From: Elusimicrobiota bacterium
GTDB taxonomy: Bacteria > Elusimicrobiota > Elusimicrobia > UBA1565 > UBA9628
Direction: 5' to 3'
DNA length: 64,000 bases
Assembly (NCBI GenBank): GCA_016182905.1
Contig: JACPFR010000025.1
Span: 23,923 to 87,922, forward strand
Shown in pieces: positions 1 to 8,558 of this stretch; the first letter of the stretch is position 1; every line of letters begins with the position of its first letter. The position numbers and the translations under genes were made by a program. The notes under the pieces are model-generated. The model was not told the origin of the DNA. It saw only the letters and a program-made list of their open reading frames with translations, and ran no database searches.

Positions 1-918
1 GCGCCGAGCGTCCGGCTGACCCGGGTCTACGCTCCGGCCGGAGGGCGCATCGAGGAGGCGCGCTTCGATCCCGACCGGCTCGCCGGCCTCGACGTCCTGG
101 TCTTCGACGCGCAGGACTCCGGCGCCCGCTTCGACGTCCTCCTCGCCGGGATGGCGCTGGCGCTGGAGGCGGCGAAGGCGGCGGGCGTGGACTTCATGGT
201 GCTCGACCGTCCCAACCCGATCCGAGGCGACATCGTCGAAGGTCCTCTCCTCGCCGATCCGAGCCTGCGCTTCCTGACTCCGACCGCCTTCTTCCAGGTC
301 CCCGTCCGCCACGGGCTCACGGCGGGCGAGATGGCGCTGTGGCATAACCGCTCCGTCGGCCACCGGCGCCTGAGCGTCGTCAAGATGCAAGGCTGGGAGC
401 GCGCCCTCTGGCACGACCAGACCGGCCTCGCCGCGCCGAACATGCCCGGCGCGGAGGCGTCCGCCCTCTACCCGGGCATCGGCATCTTCGAGGCCTCCAA
501 CATCGCGGTCGGCCGCGGGACGCCCGCGCCGTTCCGCTGGATCGGCGCCCCGTGGATGAAGGCGGAGGAGATCGTCTCCCGCCTGCAGGGGACCGTCGAA
601 GGCGTCGAGTTCTCCGTCCAGGACTACACGCCGGCCAAGAGCGTCTTCGCCGGCCAGGCCTGCCGCGGCGTGAAGATCACCGTCACCGACCGCGACGCGA
701 TGCGCTCCCTCGCGGTGTTCCGCCACCTCGCCCTCGCCCTGCGCGAGTTCAACCCCAAGGAGTTCGAGTGGCGCTGGGACGAGGCCAAGCGCATGGTCGG
801 CGTCGACGAGTTCCGCCTCCTCTGGGAGACGGGCGCCGGCGACGAGGCCTTCATCGCCCTCTTCGACAAGGGCCCCCGCGACTTCGAGCCCTCCCGCCGC
901 TCCGTGCTCCTGTATTAG
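1..918 (+). CDS. namZ: Exo-beta-N-acetylmuramidase NamZ (DUF1343), 5'-truncated by window edge
   Basis: The frame is open from base 1, so the first part of the gene lies outside the window; 305 residues are visible. Family hallmarks of DUF1343/NamZ are present: a VLVFDAQDSGARF block near visible residue 35, then VLDRPNPIRG near residue 67, and FFQVPVRHGLTAGEMA. NamZ enzymes release terminal N-acetylmuramic acid from the non-reducing end of peptidoglycan fragments. A nagZ-like GH3 gene and a sodium:solute symporter lie on the opposite strand just downstream, and murQ is at 29.9 kb, so a role in cell-wall sugar recovery fits. The TAG stop shares its last base with an inverted repeat. The internal ATG at 151 is not the real start, because homology extends upstream of it. 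Confidence 0.85.
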   Translation, partial: APSVRLTRVYAPAGGRIEEARFDPDRLAGLDVLVFDAQDSGARFDVLLAGMALALEAAKAAGVDFMVLDRPNPIRGDIVEGPLLADPSLRFLTPTAFFQVPVRHGLTAGEMALWHNRSVGHRRLSVVKMQGWERALWHDQTGLAAPNMPGAEASALYPGIGIFEASNIAVGRGTPAPFRWIGAPWMKAEEIVSRLQGTVEGVEFSVQDYTPAKSVFAGQACRGVKITVTDRDAMRSLAVFRHLALALREFNPKEFEWRWDEAKRMVGVDEFRLLWETGAGDEAFIALFDKGPRDFEPSRRSVLLY

Positions 919-982
919 GTGTCAGGCATTCCGCTTTTTTCACTTTTCGGAGAAAAGTGAAAAAAGCGGAATGCCTGACACC
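918..982. repeat. Solo RAYT-type hairpin (REP-like), 31-bp perfect arms
   Basis: Arms at 918-948 and 952-982 are perfect reverse complements around a 3-nt loop. The outer end reads GGTGTCAGGC. It is followed by ATT and two related blocks, CCGCTTTTTT and CACTTTTC, close to the ends of RAYT element A at 12.2 kb. A near-identical copy lies at 60545-60610. The first base is the G of the namZ TAG stop, and the convergent symporter gene ends 6 bp beyond the right arm. It may also work as a bidirectional terminator. It carries no transposase, so it looks like a non-autonomous product of a RAYT. Confidence 0.85.
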
Positions 983-987
983 ACCTC

Positions 988-2496
988 CTAGCGGCCTTCG
1001 CCGTCGAGGGCGGGGGCGAGGACCCAGCCGAGGCCGAAGGTGCCGACCGTGCCGATGATGACGAGCCAGCTCCAGCCGAGCGGGATGATGGCCTTCTCGG
1101 ACAGGACGAGCAGGACCGCGTTGACGACCGCCATGGAGCCCATCGCGACGACGACGGCCTTGTCGCCCTTGCGCTTGGTGGCCATGCCGAGCAGGAACAC
1201 GCCGAGCAGCGAGCCGTAGGTCACGCCGCCGATCTTGAAGGCCAGCCACAGCATCTTGTCGAAGAAGCTGAAGAAGTAGGCGATGCCCGCCAGCGCGAGG
1301 GCGAACAGGGCCACGCAGACGCGGGAGACCTTCAGGTAGTGCGCCTGCGACTCGGCCGTCGCGACCAGCGGCTTGTACAGGTCGTTGACGAACACCGCCG
1401 TCAGCGACGCGAGCGGGGAGTCGATCGAGGCCATCACGATCGCCGTCAGCACCGCGCCGCGCAGGAACCGCGGCATCACCGTGGCCGCGAAGTGCGGGTA
1501 GATCTTGTCGAGCTTCTCCGGGAGCGCCAGGCCGGGGTTCTGCTTGTAGAAGACGAACAGCAAGGTCCCCACCGCGACGAAGACGACCAAGGTCAGCAGG
1601 GACCCGGCGATCGAGAGCAGGATCGTCTTCTGGCTGTCGCGCCGCGTCTCGACGGTGAGCAGCTTCTGCGTCATCTCGTGGTCCGTGCCGAAGGCGGCGG
1701 TCGAGCCGACGAAGCCGTTGAGGATCGCGATCCAGACGATGTTCGGGTTGCCGAAGAACTTGGCGAGGAAGCCCGGCTCCATCACGTTGGGACCCCAGTT
1801 GAGGATCCGGATCTTGCCGGCCTCGGACGCGAGCTGAAGGGCCGCCGGGAGGCCGCCCTCGATGCGGTGGATCAGGAAGGCGATGGTCACCGCCCCGACG
1901 CCGAGGAAGGTCAGCGCCTGGAGGACGTTGGTCCACACCACCGACTCGATGCCGCCGTAGGCGATGTACGCCACGCTGACGACGGTGAACAGCGCGATCG
2001 TCGGCGCGATGTGCCAGCCGAGGAGCACGCTGACCGCGACGCTCGCGGCCATCAGGCGCACGCCCGAGGCGAGGAGCCGCGTGACGAAGAAGAAGCCGGT
2101 GGCCGTGTACTGGCTGCTCGGACCGAACCGCTGGCGCAGGTATTCGTAGATGGTCGTGCTGTTGTACTTATAGAAGGCGGGGATGAAGAGGAACGCGATC
2201 AGGATGCGCGCGCCGGCGGAGCCGATGAAGAACTGCATGTAGCCCCAGTCCTCGCGGAACGTCGTCGCCGGCACGCCGATGATGGTCATCGCGCTGATCT
2301 CGGTGGCGACGAAGGAGAGCATCGCGGCCCACCACGGTATGCGCCGGCCGCCGAGGAAGAAGTCGTTCGTGTTCTTGGAGCCGCGCCCGCCCCACCAGCC
2401 GACGAGGAACATCAAGGTGAGCGTCCCGAGCAGCACGGTGAAGTCCGCCGCGGTCAGCGCGGAGCCGCCCGTGAACCACGAATTGGCTTCATTCAT
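988..2496 (-). CDS. Sodium:solute symporter (SSS family)
   Basis: A 502-residue polytopic membrane protein with about 13 hydrophobic segments. The N-terminal pattern DFFLGGRRIPWWAAMLSF followed by a SAMTIIGVP block is typical of SSS transporters, which couple sodium entry to uptake of sugars, amino acids or other organic solutes. The ATG overlaps the last 8 bases of the GH3 gene upstream, so the two are likely translationally coupled. This neighbourhood (NagZ, NamZ) suggests uptake of an amino sugar or muropeptide-derived sugar across the inner membrane, but the substrate cannot be read from the sequence. The stop is 6 bp from the hairpin at 918-982. Confidence 0.9.
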   Translation of the reverse strand: MNEANSWFTGGSALTAADFTVLLGTLTLMFLVGWWGGRGSKNTNDFFLGGRRIPWWAAMLSFVATEISAMTIIGVPATTFREDWGYMQFFIGSAGARILIAFLFIPAFYKYNSTTIYEYLRQRFGPSSQYTATGFFFVTRLLASGVRLMAASVAVSVLLGWHIAPTIALFTVVSVAYIAYGGIESVVWTNVLQALTFLGVGAVTIAFLIHRIEGGLPAALQLASEAGKIRILNWGPNVMEPGFLAKFFGNPNIVWIAILNGFVGSTAAFGTDHEMTQKLLTVETRRDSQKTILLSIAGSLLTLVVFVAVGTLLFVFYKQNPGLALPEKLDKIYPHFAATVMPRFLRGAVLTAIVMASIDSPLASLTAVFVNDLYKPLVATAESQAHYLKVSRVCVALFALALAGIAYFFSFFDKMLWLAFKIGGVTYGSLLGVFLLGMATKRKGDKAVVVAMGSMAVVNAVLLVLSEKAIIPLGWSWLVIIGTVGTFGLGWVLAPALDGEGR

Positions 2497-3916
2497 CTGT
2501 TTCTCCTAGAAAATGACCCGCCGCCGCGGCCTGGGCCGCTTCGGCGCGAGAGTACACGCAGAGCCCGGCCGTCCTCGCGGGGAGGCCGGACAGGACGAAC
2601 GGGCTGCCGAAGCTGATCGCCGTCGCGCCGGGCGCGGAGCGCAGCGCCGCGACGAGGCGGCCGCGCGAGGCGTCGTCGAGGCGGATGCGGCCGGAGTACG
2701 CGCGAGGGCCGACGAAGATCCCGGCGACCAGGGCCTCGTCCTTGCGCGCCTTCCCGTTCCGGGCGACGCGGACGCGGACGCCGAAGCGCCTCAGGGCGGC
2801 GACGAAGCCGGAGCCCGAGAGCGGGTCGCGCTTCCCGGCCTGAGGCTCGAAGTAGGCGACGCGCTTCGGCGCGGGCCCGAAGGGCGGCCGCGTCCAGGCG
2901 GCGCAGGCGGAAAACAGCGGGGCCGCCTCGCGGCGGTGCGCGGCGCCGCCCACCGACGACGGGGACGGCCGCGGGGAGCGAACCCGGCGCAAGGCCGCGT
3001 CGAGGCGGCGCTCCGCCTCCGCGCAGCGCCGGCGGAAGGCCGCGTCGCGCCCGGCCTCGACGCGCAGCTCGGCGACCAAAGCGGCCGCGTCCTTCGGCAC
3101 GAGCAGGACGTCGGCGCCGGCGCGCAGCGCCAGCAAAGCGGCCTCGCGCTCGCCCCAGTGCTTGGCGATGGCGCCCATGTCGAGCGCGTCGGTGGCGATC
3201 AGGCCGCGGAAGCCCCAGCCGCGGAGGAGCCTCGGCCCCGCCGCGGACAAGGTGAACGGGAGCCTCGCCGGGTCGAGCGCCGGAACGACGAGATGTCCGA
3301 GCATGACCGCGTCCGCGTCGCTCGTGAGAGCCCGGAAAGGAGCCATCTCGCGACGATTCAATAGCGCGCGGGGCGCGGCGACCGTCGGCAGGTCCAGGTG
3401 GGAGTCCTCCGTCGTGGAGCCGTGGCCGGGGAAGTGCTTGAGGCAGCCGAGCGCGCCGGCGTCGCGCAGGCCGGAGAGGTAGGCGCGCGCCAGCCGCGCG
3501 GCCTCCCGCGGGTCGCGGGAGAAGGAGCGGAGGTTGACGATCGGGTTCCTCGGCTCGCTCAGGAGATCGAGGACCGGCGCGAGGACCCAGTCCACCCCGA
3601 GCGCCCGCGCCTCGCGGCCCGTGATCCGTCCTTTCTCCCGCGCGACCGCCTCCGAGCCCGACGCGCCGACCCCCAGGTTGGTCGGCAGGGGCGTGGAGCC
3701 GGGAACGTGGACCCAGGCGCCTTCCTCGTAGTCCGCGCAGATCAGCAGCGGCCGCTTGGCCGCGCGGCGCAGGCGTCGCGTCAGGGCTGAAACGGTCCGC
3801 GGCGTGCCGCGATAGAGGCAGAAGCCGCCGACGCCGAGCCGGACCAGAGCCTCGGCTTCGCGCGGGTCTTGCTTTCCGACGGTGAAGCCGGGGAACACCA
3901 GGCGCGCGGGATCCAC
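2489..3916 (-). CDS. nagZ: Glycoside hydrolase family 3, NagZ-type beta-N-acetylhexosaminidase
   Basis: 475 residues from a GTG start at 3916. The GH3 signature KHFPGHGSTTEDSH (near residue 165) contains the Asp/His pair characteristic of NagZ-type enzymes. The later LIATDALDMGAI segment carries the expected nucleophile Asp. NagZ removes GlcNAc from GlcNAc-anhydroMurNAc peptides or muropeptides. A C-terminal extension of about 130 residues lacks clear motifs. No signal peptide is evident, suggesting a cytoplasmic enzyme. The GTG was chosen because a CAGAAT -10-like box lies exactly 6 nt upstream, the spacing seen across this window; the much longer upstream-open frame is a GC artefact. It is the first gene of a pair with the SSS symporter. 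Confidence 0.88.
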   Translation of the reverse strand: MDPARLVFPGFTVGKQDPREAEALVRLGVGGFCLYRGTPRTVSALTRRLRRAAKRPLLICADYEEGAWVHVPGSTPLPTNLGVGASGSEAVAREKGRITGREARALGVDWVLAPVLDLLSEPRNPIVNLRSFSRDPREAARLARAYLSGLRDAGALGCLKHFPGHGSTTEDSHLDLPTVAAPRALLNRREMAPFRALTSDADAVMLGHLVVPALDPARLPFTLSAAGPRLLRGWGFRGLIATDALDMGAIAKHWGEREAALLALRAGADVLLVPKDAAALVAELRVEAGRDAAFRRRCAEAERRLDAALRRVRSPRPSPSSVGGAAHRREAAPLFSACAAWTRPPFGPAPKRVAYFEPQAGKRDPLSGSGFVAALRRFGVRVRVARNGKARKDEALVAGIFVGPRAYSGRIRLDDASRGRLVAALRSAPGATAISFGSPFVLSGLPARTAGLCVYSRAEAAQAAAAGHFLGETDE

Positions 3917-3922
3917 TCGCGG

Positions 3923-3964
3923 ATTCTGCCTTTTAAGGGCTCTTCTCGGCAATAAAAGTATAAT
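3923..3964. promoter_or_regulatory. Divergent -10 boxes for nagZ and the 3992 gene
   Basis: On the minus strand CAGAAT (3923-3928) is 6 nt before the nagZ GTG, suggesting a leaderless transcript. On the plus strand TATAAT (3959-3964) lies 27 nt before the ATG at 3992, which would give a short 5' UTR. No convincing -35 element was seen for either. Confidence 0.5.
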
Positions 3965-3991
3965 CGCCCCTTGCCACACTCTCCTTAGAGC

Positions 3992-4730
3992 ATGCACGCC
4001 CCTCTTCTCGCCCTCCTGGTCGCCTTCCTCGGGAGCCCCGCGTCCGCCCAGTCCCCCACGACGGCGGCGTACGACGTCAAGGCGACGCCGCTCGACGACC
4101 TGTCGCGCGAGCTCCTGACCGAGACTGGCTACGTGATCCGCGACGACGGCAAGATCTGGGACAACATCGCCGACAACGCGGTGCGCCACGACGAGATGTC
4201 CTACCTGCTCGCGCGCCTGGCCGGCGCCCGCCGCCTGAAGGCCCTCCTCGAGCTGAACCTCATCCTGAACCGCTCGGAGGGCGAGAAGAAGCTCACCGCG
4301 GACGAGCGCGAGACCGTGCGCAAGATCCTGCGCAAGCATTGGGCCGTCTTCGGCGTCGGCACGCGCAAGGACTTCCGCTCCTATTTCACCGTGCGGGAGC
4401 TCACCGAGGAGCTCGACAAGATCCCGCCGCGATTCGACCGCGGCTCCGCGCTGCTGATGCGCGACCCGGACCCCGCGACGGCCCCGTCCCGGACCTTGAC
4501 CGCGGCGCCGATCTCCGTCACGGCGCCGCCGCCCGCCGAGACCTACGCGCCGGTCCCCCTGCCGGCGCCGGCCCCGGAGGCAGCGCCGGCGCCCGAGGCG
4601 CCGCGCCAGTTCATCCCGCGTTCCGTGCTGACCCCTTTCCTCGAGCCCCCATCCCTGCGCCGGCCTTCCCCCTTCGCGCCGCGCGCGAAGCCCGCCGCGC
4701 CCAGCGCCGCCCGCCATCGCCCCGGCGATA
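3992..4730 (+). CDS. Secreted Pro/Ala-rich protein, N-terminal part (frameshifted from next entry)
   Basis: Starts MHAPLLALLVAFLGSPASAQ, a clear signal peptide. A helical, charged domain follows (about residues 25-155), then a Pro/Ala-rich linker. The frame stays open far downstream but turns into Arg-rich nonsense after about 4700-4730, exactly where sensible Pro/Ala-rich sequence resumes in the +1 frame. The end given here is therefore approximate. The most likely reading is one exported protein of about 760 residues broken by a frameshift (real, or a sequencing error in a GC-repeat stretch). No known family was recognised. A stop at 4629 in the downstream frame means the switch must occur after that point. 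Confidence 0.6.
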
Positions 4731-4748
4731 GCCGCCGTTCTGGGCGCC

Positions 4749-6275
4749 ATGGCGCCCGTCGACGGTCCGCGCCCGGCGCCGACGCCGGCTCCAGCGATCG
4801 CCGCCGCGCCCGCTCTGGCTCCCGCGCTGGCCCCCGCGCCGGCCCCCGCGCCGGCTCCTCAGCCCCTTCCCTCCGCGGTCTTCACGGCGCCTCCGCCCGA
4901 GCTGACGCCGAGGAACATCCCCGTCACCTCGGCGCCCCCCGCGCCGCCGCCTTCGCGCGCCCCCGTCCCGGCGCCCCCGCCGCCCGCGAGCGCGCCGCCG
5001 ACGAACGCACTGTTCGGCTCCGCCCCGCCCGCCCAGCCGGCGACCCCGGGCGGACTCGGCACCCTGCAGCCGTGGATGCCGCCCTCGGCCGCGGACGCGG
5101 CGAAGCCCGCGGCTGCGCCCGCCGCCGCGGCGTCCGCCGCCGCGGCGCCTCCCGTCGCCGCCGCTCCCGTCGAGACCCCCAAGGTCAGCCAGGACGCGAC
5201 GCAGGCCGAGTACGACGCGTTCGTCGCCAACGGACCCTACGGCCGCGAGGGACAAGCCCTCTTGAAGATGCTCGCGGAGAAGTCGCCGGAGTTCTGCCGC
5301 GCGATCCTGCGCCGCACGGTCGTGCGCGGCGCGCCGCTGATCGTCTTCGACGGCGCGCGCGCCGGCTCCGACCGCCGCGCGGGCTTCGCCGTGCCCGATC
5401 CCGCCCACCGCGGGGTGACCATCGCCCTCAGCGCGGGGCCGCTGCTCGTCGAGCGCAAGAAGGGCATGTTCTCCAAGACCTTGATCGCGCTCCCCGAGGA
5501 CCCGCGCGCCTGGGCGGAGCTCGGCGTGGCGCCGCCCGCGCTCGACGCGCTCAAGAAGAACGCGGCCCCGACCGCGCAGGAGAACGGCCCCTGGGGCGTG
5601 GTCCGCGTCTACGGCGACCGCAGCCGCCACGGGACCTACTCCCCCCAGGAGCAGGCCGGAGAGCTGCTCGAGCGGCTTCTGCTGCTCGGCCTCGAGCGCG
5701 AGGGCTTCGCGTCCTCGACCTACGCGGCCCGCGTCTGGGCGCGCGCCGCCCGCCTGCTGTTCTCCGCGCGCGTCGCCGAGGACTACGGCAGCGACGCCTT
5801 CCTCGATCCCGACCGGAGGATGGAGCTGCGCGAGTGGATCGAGCGCGGAGACGAGTCGGCCGACCTGCTCGTCGCCTCGTGGTCCTCCTCCCGGGGCAAC
5901 GTCCTGGACCCGCGCCGCGGCGGGCCCGAGTCGCAGTCCCGCTACGAACGGCAGGCGCGCGAGTCGTGCACCCGCTCCTTGCTCGCCGACCACCTGGCCG
6001 AGGCCGCCCGCAACCTCGCCGCGCGCGTGCGCGCGGTCGAGGCGCTCGCCGAGACCGGCCTGATCACCGCCGACGCCGCGCGCGCCTCGGCGGAGAAGGC
6101 CGCGAACGAGGAAGCCGCCGCGCGAAGCGCGCTGCTCGCCTCGCCGCCCGCCTGCGACGGACGCTTCGGCGCCGACGAAGCCGGGCTGCGGCGCTCGTCC
6201 GCCCTGCTCGCCGAGGTCTCGCGCGCCGAGCGCGCGTTCCGCGAGCGCAAGTCCCGAGGCTCGAACCATGAATAG
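4749..6275 (+). CDS. Unrecognised protein, C-terminal part with Ala/Pro linker (frameshift partner of 3992)
   Basis: 508 residues from the first ATG in this frame, though homologous sequence probably begins 20-40 bases earlier in the linker. Residues 1-150 are low-complexity Pro/Ala. Residues 155-505 form a globular region with helical stretches such as EQAGELLERLLLLGLEREGF and a terminal Ala/Glu/Arg-rich helix containing two Cys. No signal peptide or ribosome-binding site is seen at 4749, which supports this being the continuation of the 3992 gene. It overlaps the next gene by 8 bases. Function unknown; export to the periplasm is inferred only from the upstream signal peptide. Confidence 0.6.
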   Translation: MAPVDGPRPAPTPAPAIAAAPALAPALAPAPAPAPAPQPLPSAVFTAPPPELTPRNIPVTSAPPAPPPSRAPVPAPPPPASAPPTNALFGSAPPAQPATPGGLGTLQPWMPPSAADAAKPAAAPAAAASAAAAPPVAAAPVETPKVSQDATQAEYDAFVANGPYGREGQALLKMLAEKSPEFCRAILRRTVVRGAPLIVFDGARAGSDRRAGFAVPDPAHRGVTIALSAGPLLVERKKGMFSKTLIALPEDPRAWAELGVAPPALDALKKNAAPTAQENGPWGVVRVYGDRSRHGTYSPQEQAGELLERLLLLGLEREGFASSTYAARVWARAARLLFSARVAEDYGSDAFLDPDRRMELREWIERGDESADLLVASWSSSRGNVLDPRRGGPESQSRYERQARESCTRSLLADHLAEAARNLAARVRAVEALAETGLITADAARASAEKAANEEAAARSALLASPPACDGRFGADEAGLRRSSALLAEVSRAERAFRERKSRGSNHE

Positions 6276-6894
6276 CGTCCTCGCCGCCGCCCTCCTGCTC
6301 CTGTCCTCCGGCGCGTCGGCCGGAGATTGGCTCGCCGACGCCGACAAGGCCGCGCGCGAGGCCGCGATCCCCGGCGCCGCCAAGCCCGAGGCGCCGAAAG
6401 CCGCCTGGACGCCCTTCGTCCCCGCGTCGCGCCTGTTCTCCGGAGAGATCCCGGTCAACGGCTGGTGGCCGATGGAGGAGGAGACCGCGACCGGCTCCGT
6501 CTTCCGGCTGCTCGGCGGCGACTCGCAGTCGGGCGCGGTCCGCACCGTTCTGTCCGTGCGCTTCTACGACAAGGACACCCCCGGCTTCCTGCCGATCAAG
6601 CAGGCGGTGGACCTGATGCGCCGCGAGAACAAGGAGACCGGCCGCTCGATCACGCCGGTGCGTCCCGTCCGCGTCGGCCTCGGCCTGGCCCGCACCTTCG
6701 AGATCGTGGAGACGCGCCGCGTCCCGTCGGACGACGGGCCGTCCTTCGAGGAGGAGCTGCACCATTACGTCGCGGTGATCCCGGTCGGCGAGGCGTACTA
6801 CCTCGTGCGGCTGGTCTCGTCCCGGGCGACCTACCTCGACTACCGCGACGACTTCGTGCGGTTCCTGAAGTCGCTGCGCTCGCTGTCCCGTTAG
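6268..6894 (+). CDS. Secreted protein of unknown function
   Basis: 208 residues beginning MNSVLAAALLLLSSGASAGD, a typical cleavable signal peptide. The mature part is a compact domain of about 180 residues with alternating beta-like segments (TVLSVRFYDKDTPGFLP, HHYVAVIPVGEAYYLVRL) and a C-terminal helix (DDFVRFLKSLRSL). It resembles small periplasmic lipid- or stress-related proteins in general shape, but no family was recognised. The ATG overlaps the stop of the preceding gene, so the two are probably co-translated. Its stop overlaps the convergent gene at 6891. Confidence 0.75.
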   Translation: MNSVLAAALLLLSSGASAGDWLADADKAAREAAIPGAAKPEAPKAAWTPFVPASRLFSGEIPVNGWWPMEEETATGSVFRLLGGDSQSGAVRTVLSVRFYDKDTPGFLPIKQAVDLMRRENKETGRSITPVRPVRVGLGLARTFEIVETRRVPSDDGPSFEEELHHYVAVIPVGEAYYLVRLVSSRATYLDYRDDFVRFLKSLRSLSR

Positions 6895-8507
6895 GGAAGG
6901 GCCTTGAGCTCGGCGCGCAGCTCGAGCACCACGCGAACGTAGTTCTCGGAGTGGTTGTAGGCGTACACCGCGCGCCCGACCGCGGACTCCGGCGTGAACG
7001 GCTCGCCGGCGCGATAGCCGTGGCGGGCGAGGTAGTTCGCGGCGCTGCCCAGCGCGTCCGCCCAGCCGAACAGGCCGCGCCGCCCGTCGCCGTCGGCGTC
7101 GACCGCGTAGACGTTCGCGCTCGAGGGCATGAACTGCACGAGGCCGAAGGCGCCGGCGTACGAGCCGAGCCACGCGTGCGCGTCCGCGCCCTCGGCGGCG
7201 GCGAAGACGAGAAGCTCGGCGAGCTCGCGCACCGCCCAGTCCGAGCGCCTGGGGACCTTCAAGGCGATCGTCCACAGCGCCGAGCCGACCGGCATCTTGC
7301 CGGTGTAGGCGCCGAAGCGCGTCTCCACGCCGGCGTGCGCGGCGAGCAGATAAGCGTCCACGCCGAAGCGCCCCTCGGTCGCGGTCAAGGTTCCCCTGTT
7401 GTCCGCGAGGAAGCGCGCGCCCGCGGCGAGGCTCTGCGGGTTGATGAATATCCTGCGGTACTCGTCGTACGGCAGGGCCTCGCCCGGCTTGCCGAAGCGG
7501 TCGGGGATGCCGGGGATCACCGCGAGGCGCGGATCGGCGAAGAAGGCGTCCACCGCCGCGGCCGGCACGCGGCCGTTCAGGCGGGCGAAGACGCCCGCGC
7601 GGACCTGCTCCGGCGTCTTGGCGTCTGGCGCCGCGGCGGGACGCGAGGACTTCGCCATGCGGCCGGCCTCCGCCAGGCCCGCCTGAAGCAGCGAGGCGAA
7701 GGCGGCGTCGCCGAAGGCCTGCGCGCGCGCCGGACGGGGGCCCAGGACCGCGGCCGCGACGACGGCCGTCAGGAGGCTCTTCTTCAGGAAGCCGGCGCAC
7801 AGGCGCGTCAGGCGCTCCCGGCGGTCGAGGAAGTCGTGGGCCGCGCCGCGCTCGACGACGAGCCGGGCGTTCGGGCCGGCGCACTTCGCGATGCGCCGGG
7901 AGACGATCACCGGGATCGTCTGGTCCGCGTCCCCGTGCACGAGCAGCAGCGGGGCCTTGATGCGGCTCGCCGCGCGGCCCGGGTCGAAGGCGGTCACGGC
8001 TTTCCGGAAGTCGGCGGCCAGCGCCTTCGGCGCGAGCGTGTTCAGAGGCCGGGAGAGGCGCTTGATGAAGTCGATCGTGCCCGGGCCGACCATCTCGGCG
8101 CCGCCGGCGGGAGCGACCGCCACGACGGCGCGCAGCTTCGGGTCGCGCGCGGCGGCGTTGAGCGCCGTCCAGCCGCCCATGCTGAAGCCGAACAGGGCCA
8201 CGCGGCGCGGGTCCACGAACGCAAGCCTGCGCGCGGCCGACAAGGCGGCGGCCGCCTGCGCGGGCAAGGTCGTGAAGCGGTACTTTCCCCCCGAGCCCCA
8301 GGCGCCGAGGAAGGAGGGCGCGACCGACGCGATGCCCTGCGCCATCAGGGCGCGCTGGATGTCGACGCTCTTCTCCGAGCCCGGGAAGCCGTGGAGGAAC
8401 AAGACCGTGGGGAAGCGCCTCGTCTCCGGCCCCTCGGGCCGGTGATAATGGACGAGCATCTTCTGGCCCTTCACCCGGAATATCTCGGTGCCGGCGCGCG
8501 CGTTCAT
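6891..8507 (-). CDS. Fusion: alpha/beta hydrolase plus MltB-like lytic transglycosylase
   Basis: 538 residues in one uninterrupted frame. Residues 1-250 are an alpha/beta hydrolase: VLFLHGFPG oxyanion region, GFSMGG nucleophile elbow, LLLVHGDADQTIP acid and GAAHDF histidine. Next comes a stretch that looks exactly like a signal peptide (KKSLLTAVVAAAVLGPRPARA). Residues 280-538 match MltB/SLT-type lytic transglycosylases: GVETRFG with the catalytic Glu, then AGAFGLVQFMPSS and a late AYNHS. A plain fusion would put the hydrolase in the cytoplasm and the transglycosylase in the periplasm, tethered by the hydrophobic segment. Alternatively the second domain has its own non-ATG internal start. TAGAAT lies 6 nt before the ATG. 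Confidence 0.8.
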   Translation of the reverse strand: MNARAGTEIFRVKGQKMLVHYHRPEGPETRRFPTVLFLHGFPGSEKSVDIQRALMAQGIASVAPSFLGAWGSGGKYRFTTLPAQAAAALSAARRLAFVDPRRVALFGFSMGGWTALNAAARDPKLRAVVAVAPAGGAEMVGPGTIDFIKRLSRPLNTLAPKALAADFRKAVTAFDPGRAASRIKAPLLLVHGDADQTIPVIVSRRIAKCAGPNARLVVERGAAHDFLDRRERLTRLCAGFLKKSLLTAVVAAAVLGPRPARAQAFGDAAFASLLQAGLAEAGRMAKSSRPAAAPDAKTPEQVRAGVFARLNGRVPAAAVDAFFADPRLAVIPGIPDRFGKPGEALPYDEYRRIFINPQSLAAGARFLADNRGTLTATEGRFGVDAYLLAAHAGVETRFGAYTGKMPVGSALWTIALKVPRRSDWAVRELAELLVFAAAEGADAHAWLGSYAGAFGLVQFMPSSANVYAVDADGDGRRGLFGWADALGSAANYLARHGYRAGEPFTPESAVGRAVYAYNHSENYVRVVLELRAELKALP

Positions 8508-8513
8508 ACGACG

Positions 8514-8552
8514 ATTCTAGCGCAAATCCCGGCGCTCAAGACTCGCTATAAT
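8514..8552. promoter_or_regulatory. Back-to-back leaderless-type promoters
   Basis: Minus strand: TAGAAT (8514-8519), 6 nt before the ATG at 8507. Plus strand: TATAAT (8547-8552), 6 nt before the GTG at 8559. The whole 51-bp intergenic region contains nothing else visible, and neither start has a ribosome-binding site. Confidence 0.65.
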
Positions 8553-8558
8553 CTCCGC

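Noticed and set aside
918..982. Hairpin as an ordinary terminator only
   Set aside because: Its sequence, including the outer box, is repeated at 60.5 kb and matches transposase element ends, so it is not just a local terminator, though it may act as one.
1339..2616. Plus-strand 425-codon frame antisense to the SSS symporter
   Set aside because: Composition is Arg/Asp/Glu shadow sequence with no motif; the minus-strand symporter is unmistakable.
2489..4750. Extended 753-residue form of the NagZ gene
   Set aside because: The N-terminal 277 residues are antisense to the 3992 gene and are Arg/Gly-rich; the GTG at 3916 has a suitable -10 box and family-like N-terminus.
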